Positions 8,782 to 18,759 are shown, numbered from the stretch's first letter. The stretch: DNA of 64,000 nt from Pseudidiomarina mangrovi (GCF_003999375.1 NZ_RJLC01000010.1:356877-420876); one strand, 5' to 3'. A program made the numbers and translations. The notes: generated by a model from the letters alone, not told the origin.

Positions 8782-10712
8782 CTCGATTCATGCCAACCAT
8801 TAAGCAGTTATTTCAGCCGGACAGCCGTCTTGCTACTACGGTTCGCGGTTTCGCTCCGCGGGCTTCGCAAACCACCATGGCTGAAGCTGTGGCCAAGGCG
8901 CTAAAACAGCGCGGGCAATTAGTGGTGGAAGCCGAAACTGGAACTGGTAAAACCTATGCCTACCTGGTACCCACGCTATTAAGCGATGGTAAAGCGATTA
9001 TTTCTACCGGTACCAAAAACCTGCAAGAACAGCTATTTCATCGTGATTTACCGGCGCTCAAAGCAGTGTTGGCACCGAACAAATCGGTGGCACTGCTCAA
9101 GGGGCGTGGCAACTACTTGTGTTTACATCGTCTGAACCAAGCACTGATTGCCAGCGGTCAACACAACAAAACGCTGCAAAGTCAGCTGGTTGCCGTACGT
9201 AGTTGGTCGCAACGCACCGATGACGGTGATGTGGGTACCATTAACATCCTACAAGAAGATGCCGAAGTACTGCCACAGGTGACCAGCACTGCAGAAAATT
9301 GCTTGGGCCGAGATTGTCCCGATTTTGACGACTGCTATGTGGTGAAGGCTCGAAAAAAAGCCTTGGAAGCTGATTTAGTGGTCGTCAATCATCATCTTTT
9401 CTTTGCCGATATGGCGCTCAAAGATGTCGGTTTTGGTGAGCTAATTCCAGCCGCTGATGCGGTGATTTTTGACGAAGCGCATCAGTTACCTGATATCGCC
9501 AGTCAGTATTTTGGTGAGGCGGTATCGAGTCGGCAAGTGCAAGAGCTGGCGCACGAGATGAAACTGCTTTACCTGGCAACCTTAAAAGACTTGAAGCAAC
9601 TGGATAAAGCCGCCGATAAATTGCTCACTAGCCTGCGTGATTTCCGTTTGGTGTTTGCCAATGACCCAAGCCGTGGCAACTGGCGCACATTCCGCCAGCA
9701 AGCAGCGGTGCAGGCCGCAGCACTGGTTGTAGAAGAGCATCTAAGCTTTTTTCATGAGGTACTGAAAAGTGCGCTGGGCCGGCATAATGATTTAGATAAT
9801 GGTTATGAGCGGTGTGGCCAGTTCCTGCATAAATGGCAGCAATTACAAGATACCAGCCGCACCGGCTATAGTTTTTGGTTCGAGACCACACCAAGGCAAT
9901 TTACCTTGCATCAAACACCGCTGAGTGTCGCGGATAAATTTGGTGGCTATTTGCGCGCTAGCAATATGGCCTGGATCTTCACCTCAGCGACCCTTGCGGT
10001 GAATGAAGATTTTCATCACTTCACCGACCAGCTCGGGTTACACCAACCGACCACGCTGTGTCTGCCCAGCCCATTCGATTTTCAGCAACAGGCCTTGCTA
10101 TGTTTGCCACGCTATTTGCCGCAGCCGCATGAGCGCGGCATGGCCGAAGCGATTTTACAGATCGTGACGCAAGTCCTTGACGCCAACCAACAGGGCGGCA
10201 CTTTCGTGCTGTTTACCAGTCACCGTATGCTGCAGATGATTGCTCAGCAGCTAGCGCTGGTGACTGAGCGGCCGTTGTTAGTGCAGGGCAGTACTAGTAA
10301 GCGTGATCTGCTGGAGCAATTTATTACGCAGGGTAATGGTGTGCTGCTCGGGACCTCGAGTTTTTGGGAGGGTGTTGATGTGCGCGGTGATGCGCTGCGC
10401 TGCGTGATTATTGACAAGCTACCGTTTGCTTCTCCGGACGATCCGCTGCTACAAGCGCGCGTTGAAGATTGTCAGTTACGTGGCATCGATGCTTTTGCTC
10501 AGGTACAATTGCCGCAGGCTGTTATTGCCTTAAAACAAGGCGCGGGCAGGCTGATCCGCGATGCCAGTGATCGTGGTGTGCTGATTGTGTGTGATCAGCG
10601 CTTGGTGAGCAAACCCTATGGCGGTATCTTTTTACAGAGCTTGCCTAACATGCGTCGTAGCCGCGATTTAAACGATGCCATCGAATTTTTACAACAGTGT
10701 GATACCCCATGA
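8775..10712 (+). CDS. yoaA: ATP-dependent DNA helicase YoaA (DinG/XPD family)
   Basis: This is a 5'-3' superfamily 2 helicase of the XPD/DinG group, 645 aa. In E. coli YoaA works with the polymerase chi subunit in repair of replication damage. Walker A is EAETGTGKTYAY (about residues 53-63) and the DEAH box is in VIFDEAHQLPD (about 232-238). The four Fe-S cluster cysteines are one in GRGNYLC (about 115) and three in CLGRDCPDFDDC (about 176-187). C-terminal helicase motifs include SSFWEGVDVRGD and QGAGRLIRD. The start may be GTG 8775 (AAGGG 3 nt upstream) or ATG 8790. It overlaps tsaB by 4 bp, the usual yoaA-tsaB (yeaZ) arrangement. Confidence 0.92.
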   Translation: MVTRFMPTIKQLFQPDSRLATTVRGFAPRASQTTMAEAVAKALKQRGQLVVEAETGTGKTYAYLVPTLLSDGKAIISTGTKNLQEQLFHRDLPALKAVLAPNKSVALLKGRGNYLCLHRLNQALIASGQHNKTLQSQLVAVRSWSQRTDDGDVGTINILQEDAEVLPQVTSTAENCLGRDCPDFDDCYVVKARKKALEADLVVVNHHLFFADMALKDVGFGELIPAADAVIFDEAHQLPDIASQYFGEAVSSRQVQELAHEMKLLYLATLKDLKQLDKAADKLLTSLRDFRLVFANDPSRGNWRTFRQQAAVQAAALVVEEHLSFFHEVLKSALGRHNDLDNGYERCGQFLHKWQQLQDTSRTGYSFWFETTPRQFTLHQTPLSVADKFGGYLRASNMAWIFTSATLAVNEDFHHFTDQLGLHQPTTLCLPSPFDFQQQALLCLPRYLPQPHERGMAEAILQIVTQVLDANQQGGTFVLFTSHRMLQMIAQQLALVTERPLLVQGSTSKRDLLEQFITQGNGVLLGTSSFWEGVDVRGDALRCVIIDKLPFASPDDPLLQARVEDCQLRGIDAFAQVQLPQAVIALKQGAGRLIRDASDRGVLIVCDQRLVSKPYGGIFLQSLPNMRRSRDLNDAIEFLQQCDTP

Positions 10713-11428
10713 CTTTGAATCTTTTAGCGCTCGATACCTCAACCGAACATTGCTCCGTGGCTCTGCAGGCCAATGGGCAGTTGTACCTGCGCGCAGCAGT
10801 GACACCGCGTGAGCACTCGCAGAAAATTCTCGGCTTTGTTGACGATGTTTTGCGCGAGGCTGGTATCAGCCTTCAGCAGCTGGATGGTTTAGTCAGTGGA
10901 ATTGGACCGGGCAGTTTTACCGGTGTTCGTATTGGGGTGTCGGTAGCACAGGGTCTGGCGTTTAGTTGTGATTTGCCGGTATACCCAGTGGATACTTTGC
11001 AGGCCTTGGCGCAGCAAGCGATCCGTCTCGATGACAGTACTGATAGGGTGATTAGTGCAATTGATGCACGCATGGATGAAGTGTATCTCGCTACCTTTAA
11101 AAACGCTAATGGCCTAGCCGAGCAGCTGAGTGCCGCGCAAATGGCACCATTGACTGATTTGTCACAACAACCGTGGTGGCCGCATCTCGTTAATAACGCG
11201 CAAAAGTTGCAGGGTGCGGGAACTGGTTGGGCTGCCTACGCGTCTCAATTAGACCCTCAGCAGCAGGTCAGCGTGTGTGAAGCGGCCTTGTTGCCGCATG
11301 CACAGGATATGTTGCACATCGCCTTAGCAGCCATAGCAAATGGTGGTGCAGCGGTCAGCGCAGCTGAACTTCAGCCGTTGTATGTGCGTAATGAAGTAGC
11401 ATGGAAAAAATTGCCCGGTCGTGACTAA
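10709..11428 (+). CDS. tsaB: tRNA threonylcarbamoyladenosine biosynthesis protein TsaB
   Basis: TsaB is the non-catalytic partner of TsaD in the complex that installs t6A37 on ANN-decoding tRNAs. It belongs to the ASKHA fold. The N-terminal phosphate-1-like motif LLALDTSTEHCSVAL and the characteristic SGIGPGSFTGVRIGVSVAQG are intact. Length is 239 aa (E. coli 231). It overlaps yoaA by 4 bp and lies 30 bp before the slp-like gene. Confidence 0.95.
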   Translation: MTLNLLALDTSTEHCSVALQANGQLYLRAAVTPREHSQKILGFVDDVLREAGISLQQLDGLVSGIGPGSFTGVRIGVSVAQGLAFSCDLPVYPVDTLQALAQQAIRLDDSTDRVISAIDARMDEVYLATFKNANGLAEQLSAAQMAPLTDLSQQPWWPHLVNNAQKLQGAGTGWAAYASQLDPQQQVSVCEAALLPHAQDMLHIALAAIANGGAAVSAAELQPLYVRNEVAWKKLPGRD

Positions 11429-11458
11429 GGTACGGCCGTCGACGTAAGGAGTGGAACC

Positions 11459-12013
11459 ATGAAATATATCGCAGTGATATTAGTCGTACTGGGCTTACAA
11501 GCCTGTTCACAGGTCCCTGACGAGCTAGCCGTTGCTGAGGGAACCAATCTGACGCCGTTTAGCCAAGCGTTGACCGACCCAGGTCAAAGTATCGGCCAAC
11601 CAGCGCGCTGGGGTGGAGTAATTGCTGAAATACGCAATACCGATGATGGCACTGAAATTGAGGTGGTAAACTTTCCATTACGTGGTTATGGTCGACCGCA
11701 AGTTGGCGATAATAGTGATGGACGATTCCGTGCAGTCTTACCTAGTTTTGTTGACCCTGTTGTTTATGCTCGGGGAAAAAGTGTCACGTTTATGGGAACG
11801 GTAGCGGCATCTGTTGAAGGTAAAATCAATGATTATAGCTATACCTTTCCGGTATTAAATGTCACGGGTAAATACTTGTGGAAGGATCTGGAGCAACGTC
11901 AGCAGCGACCTGATTACAGTGATCTATGGTTCCGTAATCATTATCTAACCCCACCTTACCGAATTTATTATCCTGTGCCTGTGCCAGTTACACCGCCACA
12001 GGACAACAATTAA
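11459..12013 (+). CDS. slp: Slp family outer-membrane lipoprotein
   Basis: The 184-aa product has a lipoprotein signal peptide with lipobox LQAC (Cys at residue 16) and no Asp at +2, so it is predicted in the outer membrane. The body matches the Slp family (carbon-starvation/stationary-phase lipoprotein): VPDELAVAEGTNL, then RWGGVIAEIRN and the C-terminal RPDYSDLWFRNHYLTPPY. An AAGGAG lies 7 nt before the ATG. The molecular role of Slp is not known. Placement between tsaB and the hydrolase/fadD pair is a conserved gammaproteobacterial order. Confidence 0.85.
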   Translation: MKYIAVILVVLGLQACSQVPDELAVAEGTNLTPFSQALTDPGQSIGQPARWGGVIAEIRNTDDGTEIEVVNFPLRGYGRPQVGDNSDGRFRAVLPSFVDPVVYARGKSVTFMGTVAASVEGKINDYSYTFPVLNVTGKYLWKDLEQRQQRPDYSDLWFRNHYLTPPYRIYYPVPVPVTPPQDNN

Positions 12014-12034
12014 GCAAGCAGTCAATGGACTATT

Positions 12035-12952
12035 ATGACCCTAGGTAATGATATCAATGGTTGGCAACAGGCTCAGCAGTTGGCTGAGCCTGTTTCGTTT
12101 CAACTCAACTGGGGCATCGTGCGCGGTTTAGCCTGGGGCGCCAATGATGGCAAACCATTATTAGCGTTGCACGGTTGGTTGGATAACGCCCATAGCTTCG
12201 TGCCCATAGCGGCAGCTTTTCTCAATTCGCCATTAGCGCAATCGCATCGTCTCATCGCTTTGGAGTGGGCCGGCCATGGTCATTCCGACCATCGCCCCGC
12301 TGGTAACTATTATCCTTTTATTGATTACGTGTATGACCTGTGGCAACTGTGCGAGCTGCAAGGTTGGGCTCATATTGATGTGCTGGCGCACTCGATGGGT
12401 GCTTATGCCGCCAATATGTTGGCTGGAATCGACCCGTTGCGAATTCAGAACCTACTGATGATCGAAGCGTTTGGTTTATTGGCTACGGCGGCCGATGAAA
12501 CTGCCAAGGACATGCGTAAAGGCTTTATGAGTCGCTGGCAGCAACAGCAAAAAGAACCACCACATTACCCTAATAAAGAGAGCGGGGTGCGAGCCCGGCA
12601 GGCTGCCGGTGACTTTAACCAAGCGATCGCTGCCTTGCTGGTTGAGCGCGGCATTGAGCAACTCAGCACTGGGGACTATCGCTTTCGCGCCGATGGGCAG
12701 TTGCGTGGTTTATCGCCGCTGCGCTTGACTGCTGAGCAAATTGGTAACGTATTGGGCGAGATAAGCTGCAACATTGAATTGATCCTCGGCGAACAAGGTC
12801 ATCAGCGCTTACTCGAGGCACTGCAACTCTGGCAACATCAGGTACCGCAGCTTAAAGTTCACCGTTTAGCCGGCGGACACCATGTACACATGGAACAGGC
12901 GGCTGCGGTTATCGGCTTGTTTGAGCAGATGATCGACCGCGCGAACGGCTAG
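12035..12952 (+). CDS. Alpha/beta-fold hydrolase
   Basis: A 305-aa cytoplasmic alpha/beta hydrolase. The oxyanion motif LHGWLDNAHSF is near residue 45, the nucleophile elbow AHSMGAYAA near residue 120, and the catalytic His in AGGHHVHME near residue 285. No signal peptide is seen. The substrate is unknown. Its position immediately before fadD and the DNA between them (with a probable FadR operator) suggest, but do not prove, a link to acyl-ester or lipid metabolism. Confidence 0.85.
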   Translation: MTLGNDINGWQQAQQLAEPVSFQLNWGIVRGLAWGANDGKPLLALHGWLDNAHSFVPIAAAFLNSPLAQSHRLIALEWAGHGHSDHRPAGNYYPFIDYVYDLWQLCELQGWAHIDVLAHSMGAYAANMLAGIDPLRIQNLLMIEAFGLLATAADETAKDMRKGFMSRWQQQQKEPPHYPNKESGVRARQAAGDFNQAIAALLVERGIEQLSTGDYRFRADGQLRGLSPLRLTAEQIGNVLGEISCNIELILGEQGHQRLLEALQLWQHQVPQLKVHRLAGGHHVHMEQAAAVIGLFEQMIDRANG

Positions 12953-12956
12953 TCTA

Positions 12957-12973
12957 AACTGGTCGGATATGCG
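12957..12973 (+). promoter_or_regulatory. Probable FadR operator upstream of fadD
   Basis: AACTGGTCGGATATGCG closely resembles the gammaproteobacterial FadR site (consensus about ANCTGGTCCGACNTGTT). It lies just after the hydrolase stop and 64 bp before the fadD start. A fadR gene is in the same window, and fadD is a classical FadR-repressed gene. The assignment rests on motif similarity only. Confidence 0.6.
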
Positions 12974-13036
12974 ATGATTGCGCACATCAACGTCTAAAAT
13001 AATACGAACAACGATTTGTTCTCTGGAGCTATCAGC

Positions 13037-14713
13037 GTGGAAAAAGTCTGGATTAAACGTTATCCGGCGGGTGTACCCGCAACCATTGATGCCGACCATT
13101 ATGCCTCTTTGCTAGAAATTTTCGAAGAAAGTCTAGCCAAGTACGCCGACCGTATCGCCTACGTGAATATGGACCACCAGCTGTCGTTTAAAGAGCTGGA
13201 TCAGCAAAGTCGTAATTTTGCCGCTTACCTGCAAGCGCAGGGCCTGCAAAAAGGTGATGCAGTGGCCATTATGATGCCTAACTTGCTGCAATATCCGATT
13301 GCGCTGTTTGGTACTCTGCGCGCTGGTATGACGGTGGTTAACGTCAACCCGCTTTACACTCCGCGTGAATTAAAGCATCAGCTTAGCGACGCAAATTGTA
13401 AAGCTATCGTGATCTTAGATAATTTTGCCAGCACGCTTGAGAAAGTGGTGGCTGACGTGCCGGTTAAACACGTGATTCTCACCGCCATTGGTGACATGTT
13501 ACCCGCGCCTAAACGCTGGATTGTCAACCTAGTGGTGAAATATGTGAAGAAGATGGTGCCGAGCTATCAGCTCAGCAATACTATTGATTTTCGCAGTGTA
13601 CTGAGCCATGGCGCGCAGGCTGACTACAGCCGTCCAACAGTGACTGGGGATGATCTCGCCTTTTTACAATACACCGGCGGCACCACTGGTTTAGCCAAAG
13701 GTGCCATGCTGTCGCACCGTAATATGGTAGCGAACTTAGAGCAGGTCTCGGCGGTCTTTGCACCGCTGGTGAATGATGGCGAAGAGACTATTATTACCGC
13801 GTTGCCGCTCTATCATATTTTTGCCTTAACGGTGAACTGCCTGACCTTTATCAAGCATGGCGGTAAGAACATTCTGATCACCAATCCGCGCGATATGGCC
13901 GGCTTTGTGAAAGAGTTGCAAAAGCATCCGTTCTCGATGATTTCAGGGGTGAACACCTTATTCAACGGCCTTTTGCACGCCGAAGGCTTTAAAGACCTCG
14001 ATTTTAGCAACCTGAAAATTGCTATGGGCGGCGGTATGGCGGTGCAGCGATCTGTGGCTGAACATTGGGAGCGGGTTACCAAGTCACGCTTGCTCGAGGG
14101 GTACGGTCTCACTGAGTGTTCTCCAGTGGTCACCACCAACCCAACCGATATTCAGTCATTTACCGGCACGATTGGCATTCCATTACCGTCTACCGATGTA
14201 CGTATCGTCGATATCGAGAGTGGGGCAGAACTTGCCATTGGCGAAACCGGCGAGATCCAAGTACGTGGTCCACAAGTGATGGTTGGCTACTACAACCGTC
14301 CAGATGAAACCGCTAAGGTCATGCAAGATGACTGGTTTATGACCGGTGATATTGGTTTTATGGACGAGCAAGGCTTTGTCAAAATCGTCGACCGTAAAAA
14401 AGACATGATCTTGGTGTCTGGTTTTAACGTCTATCCGAATGAAATTGAAGATGTGGTCGTTTCGCACCCGAAAGTTCTTGAAGTCGCTGCCGTGGGTGTA
14501 CCCCATGATTCATCCGGCGAAGCAGTGAAAGTGTTCGTGGTACGCAAAGACAACAGCTTGACCGAAAAAGAGCTGATTGAATATGCTCGCGAGAACCTAA
14601 CGGGCTACAAGGTACCGAAATTCGTGGAATTCCGCGAAGACTTGCCGAAAACCAATGTTGGCAAAATTTTGCGTCGGGAATTGCGCGACGAAGAGGCGAA
14701 AAAAGCCCATTGA
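13037..14713 (+). CDS. fadD: Long-chain-fatty-acid--CoA ligase
   Basis: FadD activates exogenous long-chain fatty acids to acyl-CoA using ATP, at the inner membrane, feeding beta-oxidation. The 558-aa product starts at GTG 13037 ([15 protein letters not shown]), chosen because GGAG lies 8 nt upstream and the N-terminus aligns with E. coli FadD; an in-frame TTG at 13016 has no support. The AMP-binding motif [13 protein letters not shown] is near residue 211. The FACS signature ([20 protein letters not shown], then DRKKDMI) is near 431-457, and the catalytic Lys region is [10 protein letters not shown]. The stop overlaps the rnd start. Confidence 0.96.
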   Translation: MEKVWIKRYPAGVPATIDADHYASLLEIFEESLAKYADRIAYVNMDHQLSFKELDQQSRNFAAYLQAQGLQKGDAVAIMMPNLLQYPIALFGTLRAGMTVVNVNPLYTPRELKHQLSDANCKAIVILDNFASTLEKVVADVPVKHVILTAIGDMLPAPKRWIVNLVVKYVKKMVPSYQLSNTIDFRSVLSHGAQADYSRPTVTGDDLAFLQYTGGTTGLAKGAMLSHRNMVANLEQVSAVFAPLVNDGEETIITALPLYHIFALTVNCLTFIKHGGKNILITNPRDMAGFVKELQKHPFSMISGVNTLFNGLLHAEGFKDLDFSNLKIAMGGGMAVQRSVAEHWERVTKSRLLEGYGLTECSPVVTTNPTDIQSFTGTIGIPLPSTDVRIVDIESGAELAIGETGEIQVRGPQVMVGYYNRPDETAKVMQDDWFMTGDIGFMDEQGFVKIVDRKKDMILVSGFNVYPNEIEDVVVSHPKVLEVAAVGVPHDSSGEAVKVFVVRKDNSLTEKELIEYARENLTGYKVPKFVEFREDLPKTNVGKILRRELRDEEAKKAH

Positions 14714-15846
14714 TGCCTTACCAATTGATTACTGATGCTAAGGTGCTTGCTGATTTTTGTCAGCAAGCACGCTCAGCACCTTACCTCGCAATCGATACCG
14801 AATTTGTTCGCACCCGCACCTATTACGCCAAATTAGGCCTGGTACAAGTACGCGCAGCCGACCAGTTGGCGTTAATCGATACTGTTGCGTTAACCGGCAG
14901 CGCTATTCAACCGTTGTGGCAGTTGTTGGGTGATAGCCATACCCAGCTGGTGATTCATGCCGGTGGTGAAGACTACGAGATCTTATCGCAGCAGATGGGG
15001 CATATCCCAACCCATGTGTTTGATAGTCAAATTGCCGCCGCCTTTGCCGGCAGCGGTGAGGCGCTTGGATACGCAGCCTTGGTTGAGCAATACACCGGCA
15101 TGCTGGTGGATAAATCACAGTCACGCACTGACTGGATGCAACGCCCGTTAGCACAAGAACAGCTCGACTATGCGGCACTGGATGTCGACTATCTGTACGA
15201 GATTTATCCGCAGTTACTGGAGCAGGTCAGCAACAAAGGCGTTGCCGACTTGGTTTTGGCCGAAACTGCCGAGCAAATTCAGAAGCGCGCTGGTAATTTA
15301 CCCGACCAAGCCTTGTATCTGTTCTTTGGTAATGCCTGGCAGTGCAATGACCAACAACTGCGAGTGCTGCGCGAGTTATTGATCTGGCGGCAACAACGGG
15401 CGCGGCAGTCGGATATTCCGCTAAGCTTTGTTGCCAAAGACCACAGCCTGTTAGAAATGGCACGTAAACCCATCAGCTCAGTGCAGGCGCTCAAAGGTAT
15501 TACCGACTTATCACCGGTGACAGTGCGCTATAACGGCGATGCCATCATGGCCGCGATTGCCCGTGGCAAAGCCAGCACCGACATGCTGGCGCCGCTGCAA
15601 CGCTTGACCGATATGAACGGCTATAAAGCCGCGTATGCCGCGGTGAAGCAACGCTGTGATGCCCTCGCTGCTGAACTTGATATCAGCCCAGTGTTGGTGG
15701 CCTCACGGCGACAAATCAACGATACCTTGCATTGGTTGTGGCAGATCCCGGCTGATTGGCAGGCATCTTTACCCAAACCTGACTTGTTAAGCGGCTGGCG
15801 TGGCGCTAAGCTGGAAGCCGATTTGCTGCAATTAGTGCAGCGCTAA
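14713..15846 (+). CDS. rnd: Ribonuclease D
   Basis: RNase D is a DEDDy 3'-5' exoribonuclease that trims tRNA precursors. The 377-aa product starts at ATG 14713, which overlaps the fadD TGA (TGATG). Exo motif I is AIDTEFVR (D28, E30), motif II is in VIHAGGEDYEIL, and motif III, YAALDVDYLYEIY, contains the catalytic Tyr/Asp. One HRDC domain (about 205-285) and a second C-terminal helical region follow, as in E. coli. It forms an operon-like unit with fadD. Confidence 0.95.
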   Translation: MPYQLITDAKVLADFCQQARSAPYLAIDTEFVRTRTYYAKLGLVQVRAADQLALIDTVALTGSAIQPLWQLLGDSHTQLVIHAGGEDYEILSQQMGHIPTHVFDSQIAAAFAGSGEALGYAALVEQYTGMLVDKSQSRTDWMQRPLAQEQLDYAALDVDYLYEIYPQLLEQVSNKGVADLVLAETAEQIQKRAGNLPDQALYLFFGNAWQCNDQQLRVLRELLIWRQQRARQSDIPLSFVAKDHSLLEMARKPISSVQALKGITDLSPVTVRYNGDAIMAAIARGKASTDMLAPLQRLTDMNGYKAAYAAVKQRCDALAAELDISPVLVASRRQINDTLHWLWQIPADWQASLPKPDLLSGWRGAKLEADLLQLVQR

Positions 15847-15864
15847 CCAAGACGAGAAGCGCTC

Positions 15865-16134
15865 ATGTTGTGTGCTATTTACCGCAGTTCGCGGCGCGCC
15901 GATACTTACCTATACATGCCCCATCCGGCAGATTTTTCTAAATTGCCGGAACCGTTGCGGCAACATTTTGGTCAACCTATAGAAGTGATGGTGTTTGCGC
16001 TGAAAACAGAGCGTAAATTAGCCCATCTCAGCGTGGATGAATTGCGGCGTCATTTAGACCAGCCCGGCTATTACCTACAATTACCTCCACCAGTGGAAAA
16101 TCTATTAAAACAACATAAGGAGTCACAGGGATGA
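15865..16134 (+). CDS. ycgL: YcgL domain protein
   Basis: A small 89-aa cytoplasmic protein of the YcgL family (MLCAIYRSSRRADTYLYMP, then a C-terminal GYYLQLPPPVENLLKQH). The family is widespread in Gammaproteobacteria and its function is not established. It lies between rnd and the lytic transglycosylase and overlaps the latter by 4 bp (ATGA). Confidence 0.92.
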   Translation: MLCAIYRSSRRADTYLYMPHPADFSKLPEPLRQHFGQPIEVMVFALKTERKLAHLSVDELRRHLDQPGYYLQLPPPVENLLKQHKESQG

Positions 16135-17111
16135 AACAGTTTTTGCTACTACTAAGTTTCACCGCCGCGCTATTGCTAAGCCCATGGGCGCAAGCAGAAG
16201 AGGGCGAAGCCTTTGCCGCTTATGTGGAGCAGCTGAAAGCCGAGGCGCTGGCTGCCGGTTACACGCAAGAGACTCTCGATAAAGCCTTTGCTGAAGTTAA
16301 GTTTTATAAAAAATCAGTCGAGGCTGACAAAAACCAGCCTGAGTTTAAGCTTACTTTAGATACCTATTTACCGCGCGCCGTGCCGGAGTGGAAAGCCACG
16401 AAAGCGGTAGAAATGTATGCGAAACATCGTGAGCTATTAGAAAAAATAGGTGCTGAGTATGGCGTACAGCCGCGTTTCATTGTTGCGCTGTGGGGTATTG
16501 AAACCAACTTTGGCTCGTTTACCGGCGGTTTTGATGTGGTATCGGCGTTGACCACTATGGCCTATGAAGGTCGCCGCGAAGCATTCTTTAAGAAGGAGCT
16601 ATGGCATGCTTTGACTATTGTTCAAGAAGGTCACATTGATGTTGCCAATATGAAAGGCTCATGGGCAGGTGCTATGGGCCAAACCCAGTTTATGCCAAGC
16701 TCATTTATGAGTTATGCCATTGATTATGATGGCGATGGTCGTAAAGACATTTGGAACTCCATGGGCGACGTGTTTGCCTCGGCCGCCAACTACTTAAAAA
16801 ATGTTGGTTGGAATGACGATGTAACCTGGGGGCGGCAAGTGAAATTGCCCGATGAATTTGATATCGAGCAAGCTAAATTAAGCATTAAAAAACCGCTGGC
16901 AGAATGGCAGGCTCTAGGTGTTCGTAGCATGGACGGCAGCGACCTGCCGAAGCGAGACGATATTGTTGCTGCGGTGGTGATCCCTGATGACCGCCAAGGT
17001 CGGGTATTCTTAGCCTATGACAACTACGACGCCTTAATGCGTTGGAACCGCTCACACTATTTTGTTGCGGCGGTAGGCTATCTGTCTGATCGTATTCGTT
17101 TTCCGCGCTAA
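16131..17111 (+). CDS. Lytic murein transglycosylase, MltB family
   Basis: A 326-aa periplasmic enzyme that cleaves the MurNAc-GlcNAc bond of peptidoglycan, forming 1,6-anhydro ends. A cleavable signal peptide (LLLSFTAALLLSPWAQA) is present without a lipobox, so it is soluble rather than outer-membrane anchored like MltB itself. The catalytic Glu lies in VALWGIETNFG (about residue 123), followed by the family motifs GSWAGAMGQTQFMPSSF and YDGDGRKDIW (an EF-hand-like Ca site). It is inserted between ycgL and ycgM, which are adjacent in E. coli. Confidence 0.93.
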   Translation: MKQFLLLLSFTAALLLSPWAQAEEGEAFAAYVEQLKAEALAAGYTQETLDKAFAEVKFYKKSVEADKNQPEFKLTLDTYLPRAVPEWKATKAVEMYAKHRELLEKIGAEYGVQPRFIVALWGIETNFGSFTGGFDVVSALTTMAYEGRREAFFKKELWHALTIVQEGHIDVANMKGSWAGAMGQTQFMPSSFMSYAIDYDGDGRKDIWNSMGDVFASAANYLKNVGWNDDVTWGRQVKLPDEFDIEQAKLSIKKPLAEWQALGVRSMDGSDLPKRDDIVAAVVIPDDRQGRVFLAYDNYDALMRWNRSHYFVAAVGYLSDRIRFPR

Positions 17112-17767
17112 TGAGCAGCACCACTGGGGCGTTAACGCCGAGTAAAATTGTCTGTGTGGGGCGTAATTATGCCGAGCATGCCGCGGAGCTGAATAACCCG
17201 CTGCCGGCCGAACCATTGCTGTTTATTAAGCCGTCGACTGCGGTAACCCGTTTGCCGCAGGTGCTGATCCCTCTGCATCAAGGTGCCTGCCACCATGAGT
17301 TGGAATTGACGTTGTTAATCGGCACCCCATTGCGTCGTGCGACTACTGACCAGGCGCTCGCCGCGGTTGCTGGCGTAGGTTTAGGGCTTGATTTGACCTT
17401 GCGCGATGTGCAGAGCAGATTAAAAGCTGCTGGCCAGCCATGGGAACGCGCTAAGGCTTTTGATGGCTCGTGTGCATTGGGGCCTTTTATTCATGCCACT
17501 GAGGTTGATTTCGCCCAGCCATTTGGGCTGCAACTGTTTAAAAATAACCAGTTGGTACAGCAGGGCAATACCGCCGATCTATTGTTTCCATTGGCGCAAT
17601 TGTTAGCCGACATCAGTCAGCAATTCACGCTGTTACCAGGCGATGTAGTGATGACCGGTACCCCTGCTGGGGTCGGGCCACTAAATGCTGGTGACCAGCT
17701 GCTACTGTGTTTGACTCAGGGCACGACGCGCTGGCAATGGCCGGCCGATGTCGCGTTTGATTCATGA
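17111..17767 (+). CDS. ycgM: Fumarylacetoacetate hydrolase family protein YcgM
   Basis: A 218-aa member of the FAH fold, acting on C-C bonds of acylpyruvate-like substrates in the cytoplasm. Visible: KIVCVGRNYAEHAAELNN, the metal-binding ELELTLLIG, GLDLTLRDVQ, and the C-terminal GDVVMTGTPAGVGPL loop. YcgM proteins are mostly annotated as isomerase/decarboxylase or acylpyruvase; the exact substrate cannot be told here. The start overlaps the preceding stop by 1 bp and the end overlaps ycgN by 4 bp. Confidence 0.9.
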   Translation: MSSTTGALTPSKIVCVGRNYAEHAAELNNPLPAEPLLFIKPSTAVTRLPQVLIPLHQGACHHELELTLLIGTPLRRATTDQALAAVAGVGLGLDLTLRDVQSRLKAAGQPWERAKAFDGSCALGPFIHATEVDFAQPFGLQLFKNNQLVQQGNTADLLFPLAQLLADISQQFTLLPGDVVMTGTPAGVGPLNAGDQLLLCLTQGTTRWQWPADVAFDS

Positions 17768-18213
17768 AGCCATTCTGGCAGACTAAAAAACTCCATGAAA
17801 TGTCCCATACCGAGTGGGAATCGTTGTGCGATGGTTGCGGCAAATGCTGTCTGAATAAACTGATTGATGACGACACCGAAGCGTTACATTTCACCGATAT
17901 ATGCTGTGAGTTGCTTAACACCGACACCGGGCAATGTAGCAATTACCCGCAACGCCATACCTTTGTGCCTGAGTGTGTAACCATTACCGCAGATAATCTC
18001 GCCACGCTGTATTACTTGCCATCGAGCTGTGCCTATCGGCGCTTGGCCGAAGGCCGTGGTTTGGCGGATTGGCATCCGCTCCTCAATAACGGTGACCGCA
18101 GCGCTATGGTTGCTGCGGGGATCAGTGTGGTCGGCCGGGTGGAAAGAGAAAATCAATTGCAGACTGATCTGGAAGATCGCATCGTCACGTGGCCGCTGCG
18201 TGACTGCGATTAG
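17764..18213 (+). CDS. ycgN: YcgN family cysteine-cluster protein
   Basis: A 149-aa cytoplasmic protein of the YcgN/YkgJ group. The N-terminal cluster LCDGCGKCCLNKL plus later cysteines (ICCELL, GQCSNYP, PECVTIT, SSCAYRRLAEG) suggest a bound metal centre. Its function is unknown. It closes the ycgL-mltB-like-ycgM-ycgN block and converges with dsbB 3 bp downstream. Confidence 0.92.
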   Translation: MKPFWQTKKLHEMSHTEWESLCDGCGKCCLNKLIDDDTEALHFTDICCELLNTDTGQCSNYPQRHTFVPECVTITADNLATLYYLPSSCAYRRLAEGRGLADWHPLLNNGDRSAMVAAGISVVGRVERENQLQTDLEDRIVTWPLRDCD

Positions 18214-18216
18214 CGG

Positions 18217-18759
18217 CTATTTTTGCTTCGATTTAACCGCTAGGTGGGCGGCGATAACGACTATCGCACTCACTGCATAACCCGCAAAAATCACCTGCAG
18301 CCACTGCGGCATGCTTAAACCAACGAATTGCCAGTCGATATCACCACACATGCCAGGTGCGCCAAAAAAGCCGGGAAACCACTCATGTAAGGGCATAAAG
18401 GCAGGGAATTGTGGGTTGATATCGCACACCGCAAACCACGAGTTGGCGGACTGTTGCAGCGCAACATGATCAGCAGCAATCACATAACCCCAGCTGGCGA
18501 TTCCCAGCCAGCCAGCCAGACCCAGCCATTTCAAGGGTTTTATCTGCGGGTTAAGCAACGGCAGCAAAGCAATTAAGCCAATGGCTAATACTGCAGTACG
18601 CTGATAGATGCAGCGCACGCAGGGTTGTAAATCCATCGCATATTGAAAGTACATGGCGGCGCCAATCAGAGCAAAGCTCGACAGCGCTAACAGTGCCCAC
18701 GGCCAGCGCTGGGTGGGTAACTGCGCAAAGCGTGAAAGCCATGAGTGAGACTGTGTCAT
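18217..18759 (-). CDS. dsbB: Disulfide bond formation protein B
   Basis: DsbB is the inner-membrane quinone reductase that reoxidises periplasmic DsbA. The 180-aa product has four membrane segments. The first redox pair is in DLQPCVRCIYQR; the second pair comprises the Cys in WFAVCDI and the Cys in APGMCGDI. The start at 18759 (MTQSHSWLSRFAQL) has AGGA 7 nt upstream; the frame extends to 18795 without support. It is divergent from fadR; in E. coli nhaB lies between them. Confidence 0.95.
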   Translation of the reverse strand: MTQSHSWLSRFAQLPTQRWPWALLALSSFALIGAAMYFQYAMDLQPCVRCIYQRTAVLAIGLIALLPLLNPQIKPLKWLGLAGWLGIASWGYVIAADHVALQQSANSWFAVCDINPQFPAFMPLHEWFPGFFGAPGMCGDIDWQFVGLSMPQWLQVIFAGYAVSAIVVIAAHLAVKSKQK